Counted from the stretch's first letter, positions 1-13,073 are shown. The stretch: 64,000 nt of DNA from Tetrapyrgos nigripes (GCA_013368315.1 JAACJM010000177.1:116833-180832); one strand, 5' to 3'. The notes: generated from the sequence alone by a model not told the origin. Translations and numbers: made by a program.

Positions 1-257
1 TAGATTCTTGACGTTCGATGTCATTATGACTCTGAACGGAAGCTGAATATGTGAAAGAAACTCTGATTATCCAATGCTGCAAGAAAGAAGATCGGATCAA
101 CATTCGAAGGTGCAGACTCTGAAGATTTTTTGAAGAATACGGAAAAGGAAACTATAAGCTTACCCCAGTAATCAAGATAAAAAGCAAAATATTCCCAATG
201 AGCAACGATCGCATTGATACTGTGAAAAATGCGTTTTTGCGTGAACGTGGAGAAGAG

Positions 258-383
258 CTAGGACGTGGCTTTTTTTCGCAGCATAAAAACCATCGAAACG
301 AGCCAAAGAACGAAAAAGCTGCCATAGAGAAAAGTTGCTAAGATAGTTGTTGTGAACATGGCGGATACATCTGAGATGGACAT
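258..383 (-). pseudogene. Fragment of a multi-pass membrane protein, first exon only
   Basis: An ATG at 383-381 opens 41 codons that end in TAG at 260-258. The peptide starts MSISDVSAMFTTTILATFLY and continues as a hydrophobic helix ending in SMVFML, followed by RKKATS. It is clearly related to the fragment at 18957-19214 (-), sharing the YGSFFVLWLVSMVFML helix. Agaricomycete multi-TM proteins of unknown function often begin with such a helix. No downstream exons are visible, so this looks like a truncated relic. Confidence is high for the homology and low for any function. Confidence 0.6.
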
Positions 384-2128
384 TATTAAAATTTCAAACT
401 TGAAGGACGAACAACGGGGGTTGTGGTGGAGTAGAAGCGTGAGCGGGGCGGATTGATTCTTGAAGAGGGGCGCCGTTTAAAACGCCTTAGAGCAATACTT
501 ATAAGTAGACTCGGCACTGCCTTGTTTACAACGTTTAACAAAATAGATATTCATCTCCACCTAAAAATAGACTAAGGTATGTCGACCTCGATGAACCTAG
601 CTATGAACTTGAAGAAAGTACGAAAAGAATAGGAAGTAGCATTAATAAAGGCATCTCAAGAGGGCTTTTGTATGCCTCGGGCAAAGCTCGTCGAGAAAGC
701 ATACGTCAAAGTACTGTAGCAGATTGATGAAGCCTAAGTAGATGAAGGCGAGAAGATCATGAATTGGGCAGATTGAACGTCGCGTCGGAGATGAGGCTCA
801 GGCCACTGGCAGAGGTTCATTGGAGTTTACGATCTGGCAATTTTTACCTTGAGATGCTGAAGCTTGCTGCGGCGAAGACATGATCCCTCTACGTAACCAT
901 GCGACAAGATTGACGTTAGACTGGTTGCGATTTGATGCAGGTGAGTTGATGCGCCACTATTCCTATCACTGGACTCTCCCGCTAATCTAACTGGGTGCTG
1001 GTAACTGGCCCATACACGCGAAGAACTGATCACAATGGCTCTGTGGAGTTCAGTGCTTGAAATATAACTCAGAGACGTCAAAAATGTACGTTCTGAAACA
1101 CGAGAACATAACAGACACACCTTTCTCTGTGAACTGTTCGTTAAAAGGGACACAACGCTGCGCGAGATTACTTACTCGGTTTCATTGTTCCTTTAACTCT
1201 GGCTCAGTCTTTTCGTCTTTTTTTTTTCATGCCAAGGCTGGTGCAATGCAACGCACAGATTAACGAAGGAAGGCCGTACAAGAAAGCTATAGACGTACCA
1301 AGTTATATGAGATTAAGTAACCTCGCTAGTGAAGATACCAATGTACAATTCTGACGTTTCGGGCTGTACGTGGCAGTTCTGCAGACAGAATCTGTGAGTA
1401 TTTACGAAAGAAAGGAACAGAGAACAGGACCAGCGCACATGACAGGTACTTTCAAAAGCCATATTCGCCCATGCAGGGTGGGGCATGTCGTTTGGACAAC
1501 TGGGTAATCCTAGTAAACGTTATCAAACGCTTCTTTCCATACGATCGTAGCGGATTTATAGATTCATGCAAATGGAGTGCATACACAACATGAGACTAAA
1601 GCAGGGCAGGAAGCGACACGGCTGTCCATATGGTTTATTCAAGGAGAGTACACTGCATGAAGCTAAAACAGGACAGGAAACAAAGGACGCATATAAACGC
1701 GTCGTAGATCCTTATTCGTCCTGACGATGTGTAGCTACTCATAAGACACACTTCAACGCCAACTAAGTTGTTATGCTAGGCTCTACATAGCCTGAAGTGC
1801 CATCGGGAGATGCTGGGCTCGTGATAGGCATGCCGAAGACGCGTTTTGCGTCAGAAAAAAGGCATCTAGACGCCTATTGGGACCTAGTGCTAAGTGTCGG
1901 GGTGCTAAGAGGAAAGGGAGGCTGACCCGAAATGGGCCAAAATACACTCAGAGCTAGATCGATGTGGAGGGTGGGTCGAGAAAAGGAACACATCCTGGAC
2001 GAGTGACCGTTGGACGAGATGAGCAGAAGAGCGAGGCAGCAGATTCGTCAGCAGAGGCACAGCCACTACACACGTTATGTCACGCGTGTCAAACACGTTT
2101 TGGCCACGTGCAGAATCCTCTATTCGCT
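384..2128. other. Intergenic, no supported gene
   Basis: Short open frames occur on both strands but none shows recognisable motifs, intron structure or composition expected of coding sequence. I see nothing to annotate here apart from AT-rich and mixed intergenic DNA up to the 8-bp target duplication of the hAT element. Confidence 0.5.
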
Positions 2129-2489
2129 GACATTGATAGGGTTGCAGGAAAAAACTCCCCCTCAACTTCTTCCCCGGTTTGGATCAGGGAGGTGGCAAGG
2201 AGGGGTGTTCTGAACAGTTCGGAACCGTTCCGAACTCTATGTGGTCTAAAAAAGTGACTTCTATGATGTGGCCAAAATTTTTCTTTCTGGGCGAGCCAAG
2301 GACTCGCCAACAGCATTTTCGTGTTTGTAGCACAACTTGTAGTCTAACAACGTAACTAAGATGATACTGCAATACAAGTTGACTATATCACAGTGAGGAA
2401 TGAAGAGATATGTGTAAGAGAGAAATCGTTGTCAACACCTGCGGAGGGAGGGACAGCTGACAATGTGGAACAAGCAGGTACAGCAGGTT

Positions 2490-4259
2490 TCAGTGCAGAA
2501 CCAACCTTCTCTTCAGTGAATACTGCCCATAAGATTTCTGAGTCATGGTTGATAAATCTCGCTGCTGATAAAAAAGCGAGGCAGGGTTTTTAGCAGGCAA
2601 ACTCATGTCAACCTGCTGTGAGCTTCCCTCCATTGTCTGATCTACCCCTGACTTCTTTTCTGCCTCTTCATCTGACAGCCAGGAGTCATCCACATCTGCA
2701 GGTGCTTGTTTCCCATCATCTAGTCCTTTGATATCTTCACCCTTGTCTGTTACCCTGCCTCCAGACACCTTATGCTTGAGATCACAAAACTTCTCGAGTT
2801 TTAAAGGGCCAGCCTTTGACTGATGGCGCTGAAGGGATATGAGAGAGTGGATATGAGAGAGTGGAATAAATAGAGAAAGAAGAGGCCTACAATCTGGCCC
2901 TCTTGATGATAGAATTGGTATAGCATTGTCTTTCCTCCCATGGTTTGAATAGACATTTGATTATGAGTTGCTGGCATAAAAGCGTTGAATGTTGACCCAG
3001 TGTGCTCATCAGGCAGGTAGTTGATGCATATAGTGTACAGCTTGATGATAAATGCTAGAATATAGAAATGTGAGTCATTGTAATCTAATAAAGGAAGAAT
3101 AAACACATACAGGGAGGATAACTGAAGTACCATCCATAGTGAGACAGTTTCTCCACCAATTCATAATTTCTTGTGTAGAGGCATTGTGAGGGAAGGGACT
3201 GTCAAAAGGATACTGTCCCTGTGAGTAAGCCTTGAGCTCATTAGAAAGTTGGTTAAAGAGATGCTGTGTGTGGCTGTTCCAGACTGTGAACTCATTTTGT
3301 TGGCCATAGCATGCTTTGTCACTGGCCACTCTAGCGAGGTATTGGAATACAAAACAGTAGAGTCAAGGATGGTGGATGCCTGAGTCTTGCAAACAAGAAA
3401 CAATGGAAGGTCAGTGGGAGTAAGAGGGTCTACATCTGCATCCTTGAAGAGATCTGAAGGAAGATAGGCTATTCAATGGTATGAGCACAGGCATTAAGAA
3501 AACTAGTGAAAAAATACACACCTGCATTCAGATATGCAGTGACAACTGATAAACTCCATTGTATAACCTTCCCCCTGGAGTGAAAAGTTGAGCAGTACAT
3601 TGGTTCAAAATGTCAAGAATGTTGTCTTGCATGTCCTGTGGAAATCCATAGTCTGTCCTTGATGATGCGTTCAATGTCAAAACATACAGCATGCCAAAAA
3701 ATGAAGACATCAGCAGTGTTGGTATCATTGGATTTCAAGCAAGTCAATGCTTTGGCAATTGGAAGGCCAACTATAACCAGTCATTCGAGATCATCCTTGA
3801 ATTTCTGTGCCTTCAGTTTGTGAGTTGTTGGTTGAAAATACTCCTTGTAGTCCTGAGCAAGAATGTGGGTCAGTGAACAAGGTTTTAGCTATTTGTTGGA
3901 GAAGCTTGTTGATTTTGTCAAGTATAGGCATTGGGCATTGGGATTTTAGGAATATGGTTTGTTCAGGAGATTGGATGTGACTGGGTTCTTTACTGAAGAT
4001 AGAATTGTCAGCTGGCCATGTAATATTTTTGTCAATAGACTCAGGGAGATGTTTGTCATTGAAAGTGGCAAGGGAAAGGCAAGTTGTTTTGCTATCGGTG
4101 AGAAGGCCAGGGTCAGAAATTGGAAGAAGCTTCTTGATGATGGCATCAGGAATAAGGATGGGCAGTGGTGGAACATATGGCGAAAGGTCCATAGAGAATC
4201 CACTGAAAGCAGGTGCAGATTGTGAAGCCCTTTTTTCAAAAAGTTTGGCAATTTTCAAG
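2490..4259 (-). pseudogene. hAT transposase, C-terminal portion, decayed
   Basis: Minus-strand exons run from the LTR junction at 4259 down to a stop at 2490. Recognisable blocks in order: a segment with DPGLLTDSKTTCLSLATFND, then PADNSIFSKEPSHIQSPEQT, then a helical part with TPGGRLYNGVYQ (about 3545-3585), then a C-terminal block with NWW (about 3160), ending in LPDEHTGSTFNAF (about 2980-3020). The last matches the hAT dimerisation domain (Dimer_Tnp_hAT), where a tryptophan-rich helix is followed by a P-x-x-x-E-R/H-x-x-S motif. Introns are suggested by gtatgt donors but not every join keeps frame. The first codon at 4258 is TTG, not ATG, because the LTR insertion lies there. The N-terminal BED zinc finger expected of active hAT proteins is absent. 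Not functional. Confidence 0.75.
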
Positions 4260-5219
4260 TGTCAGAAATCCTCACCTCAGCCACCTTCAGTTACACCTTT
4301 GGCACATGCTGTACCCATACACTCCTTCATATTTCCATATCTGTCACTCTTACATCATTCACCACCTAAGCCCAGAAACCCTCAGAGGGTTTTTTGATTA
4401 CTCAGTGTCACAGAAAGTGATGGTCCTGTGACTCTGGTCACATAAAAAAGTTTTCGTTCATCTTGAGCACTTGCTCCTCAATTTTCTCTGGTCTACTGCC
4501 CCAGAAAGTTCCATTAGATATCCAAGAGTACTGTAGTAGAGCCTGGGCTCACTGTCTGCCTTATGAAGCTCAGGATGAGCCAAAAAATTTTAAATGTGAA
4601 TGCTGTGGGAGACCATCACTTTCTGTGACCCTGAGTATACCTATGTGTGCCTGCACCCTATTCTATTTCCATTTCATTTATTATGTTGATTATTCATTTC
4701 GTTCATTGCTCCACATCTATATTCGTTGTTTAACATTTGATTTGTTTATTCTATTCACTGTTTGGGACTCGCAATCGTCTAGTATATTAGCTATAGGAGC
4801 ACCATAGTTAGTTGCAGAGTCTTGATACAGGAGGTGGTTTCACTACTCATATATAGGTAGTGTTCTCCTGTACTCAAGCCTCAGAATTGATCTTGTTGTT
4901 GTTTCCTCTCATTCTTCTTTGCTTGTTCCACATTGCAAATCAAGGGAGATGTGCACTACACTTGTGCACAATGAATCTAGTCAGACAACTCTCTCCTTGG
5001 TCTAGTTCTTTGCTGTCATCTCGGTTGCCATACAGGCATGTAGATTGATCTGTCAGCAGCTCAGATCTTTGGTCTCATAGGCTTAGGGTCAGTGGGTGAG
5101 TAGTGTCACTCCCTCTCACTGAAGCCACCCTAGGTTCCAGACTCCTCCTGGGGCATTCTCCCCTCATCGACAAGCCCATTTGGCATTGAGATGTTAGCCT
5201 GGGTTGAGGGTTTGTGACA
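4260..5219 (+). repeat. 5' LTR (960 bp) of the nested retroelement
   Basis: Starts TGTCAGAAATCC and ends TTTGTGACA. It matches 9610-9754, then 10306-10752, then about 14161-14311. The gaps in that alignment are exactly the elements inserted in the 3' LTR. This copy therefore gives the pre-insertion sequence for both of them. Confidence 0.85.
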
Positions 5220-5506
5220 GAAGATCAATTCTCCCATCATCGTTTGGGGGAATCCATTTAATTATCTTTATCAAACCTATCCTATCCTTTATTCTTCCTT
5301 TTCTGTCAGTACCAAAAACCTTGAGGAGGGGTCAACTCATTTGAGAACCTCTTTGAGTGCCTCAGGTTACTGCCATCGGACATCAACATCTTCCTTCAGA
5401 TTATTGTTGGGGGTTGTTGGTGCTGCTCATCAGTAAAGAGCATCACCTGTAGTTGCATATTGGCTACAGTATGTTATGATGGGTCACTGGTAGTTTTAGG
5501 GGTGCA

Positions 5507-6560
5507 GTGTCAGTGCTTGATTGGTTGATCAGAACCACTGGATGGGTTGTCTGGTTGATCATCTCATATTTGGTTTGCAGGGATGTTATGTTTAATCCTA
5601 TTCAGACATTGTTCAACTTCAAGACTTATATCATCCAATTCTATCATATCCATATCCATTGGCCAATTGTATCCTATGCTTTATGCTCACAGGAAGGCTT
5701 TGCATTTGTTCAAAACCCTTCAGAAGGAGTAGAAGCTATACTCACTCTGGAAGAACATGTTGACCTATACTGGAATGCCTTGCAAGGGATTTTGACTGAA
5801 TTTCTGATGAACACATATTCTTGATGAGGACACCATTAATCGTTATGCAATTCCCACATGAGACTTATTATTCACCTTGGAAGCTATTGTTGCTACAGAG
5901 TACACAGGGGCATTAGCACTAATCACCAGTAACCAGTTGGACACTGAGTTAACTTGTGACCTGGATAATCAAAGAGCCTTACAATGTCGGATCAGAGATG
6001 TAATTTGGTGAAATCCAAGGGCAGTTGAGAGACTCAGGAACAACGAACCTCTGGATGAGTACATGAACCCTGCTAGGTACATGAATGAATACACTAGGCA
6101 GCATCAAGCTCAATTCCCAGTTACTGGAAGAGATCTCATATGACCATGTATGCTCGTAACTCATGATCTTATGGGAAACATTGAAAGGCAATTTTGAGAA
6201 GGAGGTTACACCTGACCCACTATGCGAGAAGACATTATTCAGATGGATCACTATGTCAACATGTTACACATTGAAGGATTCACAGACAAAGCTACTTGGG
6301 TAGTTCAACAGATCGATGCACTTCTGGAGTATACCATTCAGCCAGACACTATGAACATGTTTACAAGGGAAACCACAGAAGAGTCTCTGCCACAAGAATC
6401 TGGTGTGCCTATGGAAGTCAACTATTAGGGAATCTAGGGAAGATCAAGGCCTTTAGCAGGGTTCTTGATGACCAGATACCTTTAGAGGGATTCTTGAATC
6501 CTTTTCAGATAACTATGGCTTGGATATTGTGCAATAAACAGATGAATAATGTTTGACACA
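5507..6560 (+). pseudogene. Decayed plus-strand coding region, gag position, not identified
   Basis: Lies just inside the 5' LTR where gag would be. An open frame at 5507-5824 ends with a helical stretch, PSEGVEAILTLEEHVDLYWN. It is followed by a coding-like stretch at about 5990-6430 with several in-frame stops. Readable parts include NEPLDEYMNPARYMNEYTRQ and DIIQMDHYVNMLHIEGFTDK. The helical, charged character fits a capsid-like protein, but I see no zinc knuckle and cannot name a family. Call is by position and composition only. Confidence 0.35.
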
Positions 6561-7151
6561 TGTGTGTTGTGTACCCCTTTTCTCTGGTGGATTGACTAGG
6601 AATACAAGGCCACAATATTAAGGTTATGTATGCTATTGTATTTGGAAAAGGTGATTGGGAAGCTGGATTGGAAATTTGCAGAAGGATTTTCACCACCTTA
6701 TCATATCTCTCTATTGACTATTAATGAGTTTCAACATGGATAACCTGCGAAAGGTTTTATGTCTCATACCTGGTCCAATAGAAGATCAAGATGGATGTAC
6801 CAACTTGGATTCAAGTTCTCTCATCATATTCCTATATTCTTGAACTCTTTCATCATTATTTGTCATTGACTTGTTTTCAGTTTTGCAAATTTCGATGTTC
6901 AACTTATTTTCACATGAAGATTCAAGAGGGACAGTGCATGGTGTGTGCATTTATACATTTCATACACAAAATCAAGAAAGTAACGATACAACAGAAAATA
7001 TATAATCAACTAAAGTCCACGAGGAAGACAATGAAAAAGACAAGTGTTCAATACTACCAAAAACAATTTATCCTATGTGCGACCAAGACAAACTGCAATC
7101 AGCAACAAGTCAATGATGATGAAGACATTCACATCAGGATGTCAACGATGC
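6561..7151. other. No supported gene
   Basis: AT-rich internal sequence of the retroelement with scattered stops in all frames. I see no RT or protease motif and no strong repeat. Confidence 0.4.
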
Positions 7152-9287
7152 CTAGATGAGAAAGTCCCAGTTACTGGTGAACTTGCGCTTGGTGAAATCT
7201 TTGGGAGCCACTGGAAAAATCCAATCAGTATTTGAAAATCCTTCAAAAGGGAACTGAAGGTACTTACACCAAGTATGCCCATGATAAAAAAGTGTGAATG
7301 TCGTGCCTGTAAACTCATAGGGATGGAAAGATGGGTTCCAGAGCTCTTTTAAGGAACACTTCATTCCCACCTTCCATCAATGTGCTAGACATGATATTGG
7401 AGACCACCACCAAGACTTGCTCATGGTCTTTCAAAGATGCAGGGGAGCCCATGCTTTGCACACCATTTGCAAGGAAATCTTGGGATATCATAGATAGTCC
7501 CAGGAGTGGTGTTTATACAGAAATTACCAATGTTCTTCACAGCATCGGTAGGACTGATGAAAAGCATTGGGGGTAGTTGACCAATAATTGTTGCATGGCT
7601 GAACAACATACCCAGAATTCTGGATATGTCTTTCATGAGCCAAGATGCTAAGGGGAAGAATCATAAATAAAATGCCTAGAGAAAATATACTGGGTAAAAG
7701 AGGATCTCACCTTGGTGCCCTGTCTACGTTCAAAGGGGACTCAATATGCCAGTTGTTTTTGAAAGGATTCTTGTTGATGATATTGGTGTCTGGAAAGATG
7801 AAAGCAGAGATGTGGGAGTGAGGGTTGTTGTTAGAACAGACTGGAGCATGATGAAGGAGGACTCGAGACTGTTCAAAAGACAGATCTTGATTAGACAGAG
7901 GAACAAATCCCTCAGGCAACACTGGTCCAGGATCTTCTCAAGGGTTTTTCACCCTGAACTGTCTGGACTTGTGAGTTTTCATCACAGGGACCGTCTCATC
8001 CTCCTCGCCCTCTGTTTCAGCCCCACAAACCAATCTCGCCTTTCCCTTTCCCTTATCCCTCTTTCTCTTTCCTGACAACAATTCTTCATGTTCCTTCTCT
8101 TTATGAATTCGACAACGTTGTGCACTGGATGGACATTTTTGAGGAGTAGACAATGATTCCTGTGGTGAGATGTTGGGAGCAGTTTTAGGGACTTTGTGAG
8201 GAGGAGGAGAGGAGTAGGAAGAATGTTTTTTATGAAGACATTTGGCAATTGGAGTCTTGTCTTCAGATTCAGACTCTTCTACAGGATCTTGAGGTACTGG
8301 AGAAGGAGGAGGGGTCAGCAATCCCATTGAAATTCCTCCAGGGCTTGAGACAATGTTAAGATCATTGTCAAAGAGCTGAGAACAGGACATTGGACAGGTG
8401 GAAGTGAATAGAGGTGTCTGAGAGGAGTGTGATGGGTCAGGTTGCAAAGGCAAAGGGATAGATTTCAATTGGAAAAGGGCGAGTTAATGATCCAATTGGA
8501 ATGAAAAGGTGGACAGAGCACATATGGGAGATGGTGAATGAGGAGGGGAGGCAGTAACTGCATCTTTGACGACATCCTTGTTGACATCCATTGCATTTGT
8601 TCCAAAGTAATCCTCAACCACTGTATCTGGGTTGAAGGTGTTGAAATGACCCAATACATAGGACCAAAGATTCATCCACTTGTTGCTCAAATCAGCGACC
8701 TGCCGATGTTCGACACCTCTGGCCTCCTTCCATTGACAAAAGAAGGCATTGTTGTCTCAAATAAACTGATAGTGATAATTGGTTTCTTGGATAAGGTGAT
8801 AGAAGGCTGGGGATACAAGAAATTGGATACAACTGGGATGTTTTTTCGGTCAAGATGAGTAGGAATTCGAAAAGAAAATGCTATTGGGGAAAGATCACAT
8901 TAGGTGTTCAACCAAAATCAAAAATCCTTTGAGGAGACTCACCATATGAAGAAAGTCAAAGGTGGCATCAATAATCTCTGTTCTGGATGGAGAGTTGGCC
9001 TTCAGAAAGACAAGAGCAGCAGCTTTCTTCCTTGCCTCTTCAGAAACTGGGAAGACCTCTTCATCAAGAAATTCTGCCATCCACTTCTTAGCACCACAAA
9101 TGCAAAACCTGAATGAACACTTTGGGAGGCAATCCCATTTGTATGTGGCTTGTTGGGTAATGGGTGTTGCAGCTGATGCTGAGAGAATTGCTGAGTCAGG
9201 GGAAGCAAGATTGGTGGGAATAGTGGAAAATTCAAGATTGTTGATAAAGGACTTGAAGCAGGACACAAGCATGGTTTGGTTGGTCAT
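7152..9287 (-). pseudogene. Antisense multi-exon gene inside the LTR element, unidentified
   Basis: An ATG at 9287 opens a frame with CICGAKKWMAEFLDEEVFPV, ending near 8950 at a gtgagt donor. The next block (about 8830-8525) reads NAFFCQWKEARGVEHRQVAD followed by LSNKWMNLWSYVLGHF. A TGA interrupts it at about 8760, in a context (QFI-stop-DNN) where CGA would be open. A third block (8468-7700) is Ser/Pro-rich with a basic patch, KRKRDKGKGK, suggesting a nuclear protein. A last block includes FPCKWCAKHGLPCIFERP with a Cys-x2-Cys-x6-Cys pattern. It is antisense to the LTRs. I do not recognise the family. An accessory gene of the retroelement or a captured gene are both possible. Confidence 0.45.
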
Positions 9288-9596
9288 GATGAATGATGAG
9301 GACAGTTGGATAATTGGTTCAGTGAGGAGAGATGGTGGTGACCATTGGGCAAGAATGGGTTGTCATTTGAGGGCTCAAAAATTCAACAAAACCCTGAAAG
9401 GATTTTGATTGAACAGAAATTCTTCCTTTTCCATTATCACAATCACAGAAGTGACTATTTGGGAAATGCAGATGCCCATAAAGTTATTCTCTGATGAAAT
9501 TTCATACAGATCCCACTGTTTATATATTTCCTATTCAAGGTATAACACCTACCACTGCCGACTCAAAAAACGCTCACTTGTGGAAAAGTTCGCCTT

Positions 9597-9606
9597 AGAG
9601 GGGGGG
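9597..9606 (+). other. Polypurine tract of the LTR retroelement
   Basis: A run of purines (AGAGGGGGGG) lies three bases before the 3' LTR start at 9610, which is where the plus-strand primer site of an LTR retroelement is expected. It fixes the element's orientation as plus. Confidence 0.6.
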
Positions 9607-9754
9607 TAATGTCAGAGATCCTTGCCTCAGCCACCTTCAGCACATGTCGTACCCATACACTCCTTCATATTTCCATATCTGTCACTCTTACATCATTCAC
9701 TCCCTAAGCCCAGAAACCCTCAGAGAGTTTTTTGATTATACCTATGTGCGCCCC

Positions 9755-10305
9755 TGTCATGAATCTCTTCATGCCTTCACTTCTACACCCTGTTTCCCTT
9801 TGTTTCTCTTCATGTCTTCACTTGTTTCTCTTTGTTTCTCTCTTCTTTTCTTCGCTTCCATTGTTCCTTTGACTCCTGGTTCTAAGCCATGTTCCTTGTA
9901 CCTTGATACATCATTTCTCCTACATTTCTCCATTTCTCCTATCTTTCTCCACTTATGCTCCTATCTTTCTCCTACATTTCTCCATTTCTCCTATATTTCT
10001 CCACTTATGCTCCTATCTTTCTCCTACATTTCTCCACTCTTGATCCTATCATTGTCTCCATCAGATATCTCTGATCTAGCTTCAGACTCTTGTATATATA
10101 CTCAAGGCCATTGTAGATAGGTTCTTTAGTCTGTCCACTTCTGTCCCTCTGATCCATACTGCTCAGCATTGTCTCAGTACTATGTAGACTCTGGCCCAGT
10201 CCTGGCTTACTCACCAATACTATCTATTTGCTTTGCTCCTTCGTCTTTTGTCTCTGTGTGGTGGCCTGAGAGGTTATCCAGTCCCAGCTGAGCCTTTTCT
10301 TGACA
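9755..10305 (+). repeat. Solo LTR, same family as 44009-44492
   Basis: Starts TGTCATGAATC and ends TTCTTGACA, the same termini as the solo LTR at 44009-44492. The uninterrupted sequence is seen in the 5' LTR near 4640-4660. The target duplication is not clear in this copy. The Pol-II-like interior (CT-rich, then TATATATACT near 10100) is shared by both copies. Confidence 0.75.
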
Positions 10306-11054
10306 CCTATTCTATTTCCATTTCATTTATTATGTTGATTATTCATTCCATTCATTGCTCCACATCTATATTCGTTGTTTAACATTTGATTTGTTTATTC
10401 TATTCACTGTTTGGGCTTGCAATTGTCCAGTATATTAGTTATAGGAGCACCATAGTTAGTTGCAGAGTCTTGATACAGGAGGTGGTTTCACTACTCATAT
10501 ATAGGTAGTGTTCTCCTGTACTCAAGCCTCAGAATTGATCTTGTTGTTGTTTCCTCTCATTCTTCTTTGCTTGTTCTGCATTGCACTACACTTGTGTGCA
10601 GTGAATCTAGTCAGACAACTCTCTCAGGAGTCACAGTTATCTTGTATCCTTTATAGGGATTCTCATTCTACATTCACCATCCATTGTCATTCTCCTTGGT
10701 CTAGTTCTTTGCTGTCATCTTGTTTGCCATACAGGCATGTAGATTGATCTGCTGATATGCTGTACAAAATTGCAGTATACATACTTGGATTTTGGTTCAT
10801 AATATCAGTTTTGACGTTCTTTTAAGGGAATAAAAGGACTAGGGTGAGCCCTGAACTGCTAGTTAATACCTAGCGGGACTAAGAAAACAACGGTACAATA
10901 ATATTAAGTGCTTACAAATGGAGAAACAACTCATTCTAAGTACTATGATAGATATGTACAAGTTGGGAGTTATAATAGCAGACCCACCAAATGATAAAGA
11001 TAGTCTATAAAGGCTTTCGAATCCTATTATAACGACTAGTACTGCTAGCATGAT

Positions 11055-11198
11055 CCAAAGGGACAGTGAAATGCGAGGTAGCCCCTATTCGCAGGCATAG
11101 GAATGCGTAAGCAGCACAATCCTTGGCCAAAGGGACAGTGAAATGCGAGGTAGCCCCTATTCGCAGGCATAGGAATGCGTAAGCAGCACAATCCTTGG
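11055..11198 (+). repeat. Tandem duplication, two 72-bp units
   Basis: Two virtually identical 72-bp units starting CCAAAGGGACAG at 11055 and 11127. The second copy of the host repeat (around 62667) has a single unit, so the duplication arose in this copy alone. Confidence 0.85.
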
Positions 11199-11436
11199 CC
11201 AAAAGGTCGATCGGAGAAGACAACGCTAAGATTGGACATGTGGACAATCACGCTAGGTCTAGATCTATGCATCAGTAAATCCTGTAGTACTAAGATGGCT
11301 TCGAGGGAATCTTAAGTATCTGTAAAAGGTACATGTGGACAAAAGTAGGACAAAGTATATATGTACGGGATCCCAGAGAGTTCAGCTATCCATCGGTACA
11401 GAAGGGATAGTGAACAGACATCTCTACACAGAGATA

Positions 11437-13073
11437 CAGTGGCCAAAAAAATTGTCCACATGTTTGGCACTTTTGGAAAGATTGCTGATTTAAGAGCTAT
11501 TGAGCAGAAATCTCAAAACATGGCTGGTGGTAGCAAGAAAGCCTTTGATTAAAGCTACAATAATCTGTCTGTTTTGTCTTATTTGGCCACATACCTGTGG
11601 AGTTATGATTGATTTAAAATTGTATGTCATTTGGACAATTTTTTGAGTTGCCACTTCAAAATCATTATTGCAATAACCTGATGTGTTATACATGATGTCA
11701 TGGGTGGAGCTGTACAGTAATGTGATGTATACACCACAATGATGTCATAGCTGCCAGCTGGAGCATACATAGCAACATACAGATGCTCTACAGCTTCTAT
11801 GAAAATCATGGGGTTCCTCATATCAGCCCAGAAAGACAATCTCTACTCTCTCCTCCAAACTGCCCCTCCCTCTATCAAAATTTCAGCTCAGACTGAAGTA
11901 TGAAAGCAGAGTGTTGCTTTTATAGGTAGAGAGACATGTTCTGATCAAGGAAACCATTGGATATAGCACTTTAGAAAGTTAATACCCAGCTGAAAAATGG
12001 CCACCTCTGGATCAGCTCCCATATTATTAATGCTTTCCAGGATTTTGTTACTTAAGATGGTCATATAGTGTTTGCAATCTATCTTCCCCTTCATCTGGAC
12101 CATTTTTACTGCTTACTGTTGCCCCATACCCTACCCCATCATGTCATTTTCTCTCTCAAATGTCATCATTTCTGTCACATCTTGCTGTACCATGAATTTA
12201 TCTCTCTTTTCTCACACATGCTGGGGCATATTTGCCCCAAAATAATTGGTTTTGGTCTTATCTGAGAAAATAACCCACTTCTAGCCTTCTACAGCCCGGT
12301 TTTTTTACATCTGTGCAAACTTCAAGTGAGCCTTGCTGCAAGTCACTGTAAGTTTGCACTTGTTCTGTGTTTTGGAGATTGCTAAAAGACGTTTTCAGGA
12401 ATGTTTTGGCTGTTATAGGTTGGGACAGGTTGTCCAAGAAGAGCCTTGATGTTTCAGGCCACTTGTGTAGCAATCTGGCTTTACCAGAATGGATCTTTTT
12501 CCAATCTAACCTCTTCACAAGTAGTAGAGAGCCTCCTAGGACACCCTGCTGTATTGTTCTCATTGTCTGTATTTGTCTTTTAAGCCACAAAAGCAACTAT
12601 TGGCTTCCATACTCCAGTCTGAGCTGCAATTTTTGCAGATGGAGAGGCAGTTAAGAGGAGAGAGTAGAGATTGTCTTTCTGGGCTGATATGAGGGACCCC
12701 ATGATTTTCATAGAGGCTGTAGAGCATCTGTATGTTGCTATGTATGCTCCAGCTGGCAGCTATGACATCATTGTAGTGTATACATTACATTACTGTACAG
12801 CTCCACCCATGACATCATGTATAACACATCAGGTTATTGCAATAATGATTTTGAAGTGGCAACTCAAAAAATTGTCCAAATGACATACAGTTTTAAATCA
12901 ATCATAACTCCACAGATATTTGGCCAAATAAGACAAACAGACAGATTATTGTAGCTCTAATCAAAGGCTTTCTTGCTACCACCAGCCATGTTTTGAGATT
13001 TCTGCTCAATAGCTCTTAAATCAGCAATCTTTCCAAAAGTGCCAAACATGTGGACAATTTTTTTTGGCCACTG
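11437..13073 (-). mobile_element. Tc1/mariner element with very long TIRs
   Basis: Ends are CAGTGGCCAAAAAAATTGTC and its complement, flanked by TA (11435-11436 and 13074-13075). The TIRs are unusually long, about 430 bp each (11437 to about 11868, and about 12644-13073). The empty site is present in the second copy of the surrounding repeat at about 62972-62975, where GAGATATGAGGG is uninterrupted. This confirms TA target duplication. The 780-bp interior contains a decayed transposase on the minus strand. Confidence 0.9.
11880..12640 (-). pseudogene. Tc1/mariner transposase remnant
   Basis: Read on the minus strand, the interior shows a helix-turn-helix-like part (SGKARLLHKWPE followed by LSQPITAKTF, about 12420-12500). 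Next comes SDKTKTNYFG at about 12240, equivalent to the WSDE-x-K region holding the first catalytic Asp of Tc1 transposases. A later segment (GKIDCKHYMTILSNKIL, near 12060) matches the usual region before the second Asp. Stops interrupt it repeatedly. The D-N-D-P-K-H block is not readable. Non-functional. Confidence 0.7.

Noticed and set aside
2490..9287. A single hAT transposase gene spanning both minus-strand gene groups
   Set aside because: The LTR boundaries and TSD place 7152-9287 inside the retroelement and 2490-4259 in the hAT element, so they are separate.
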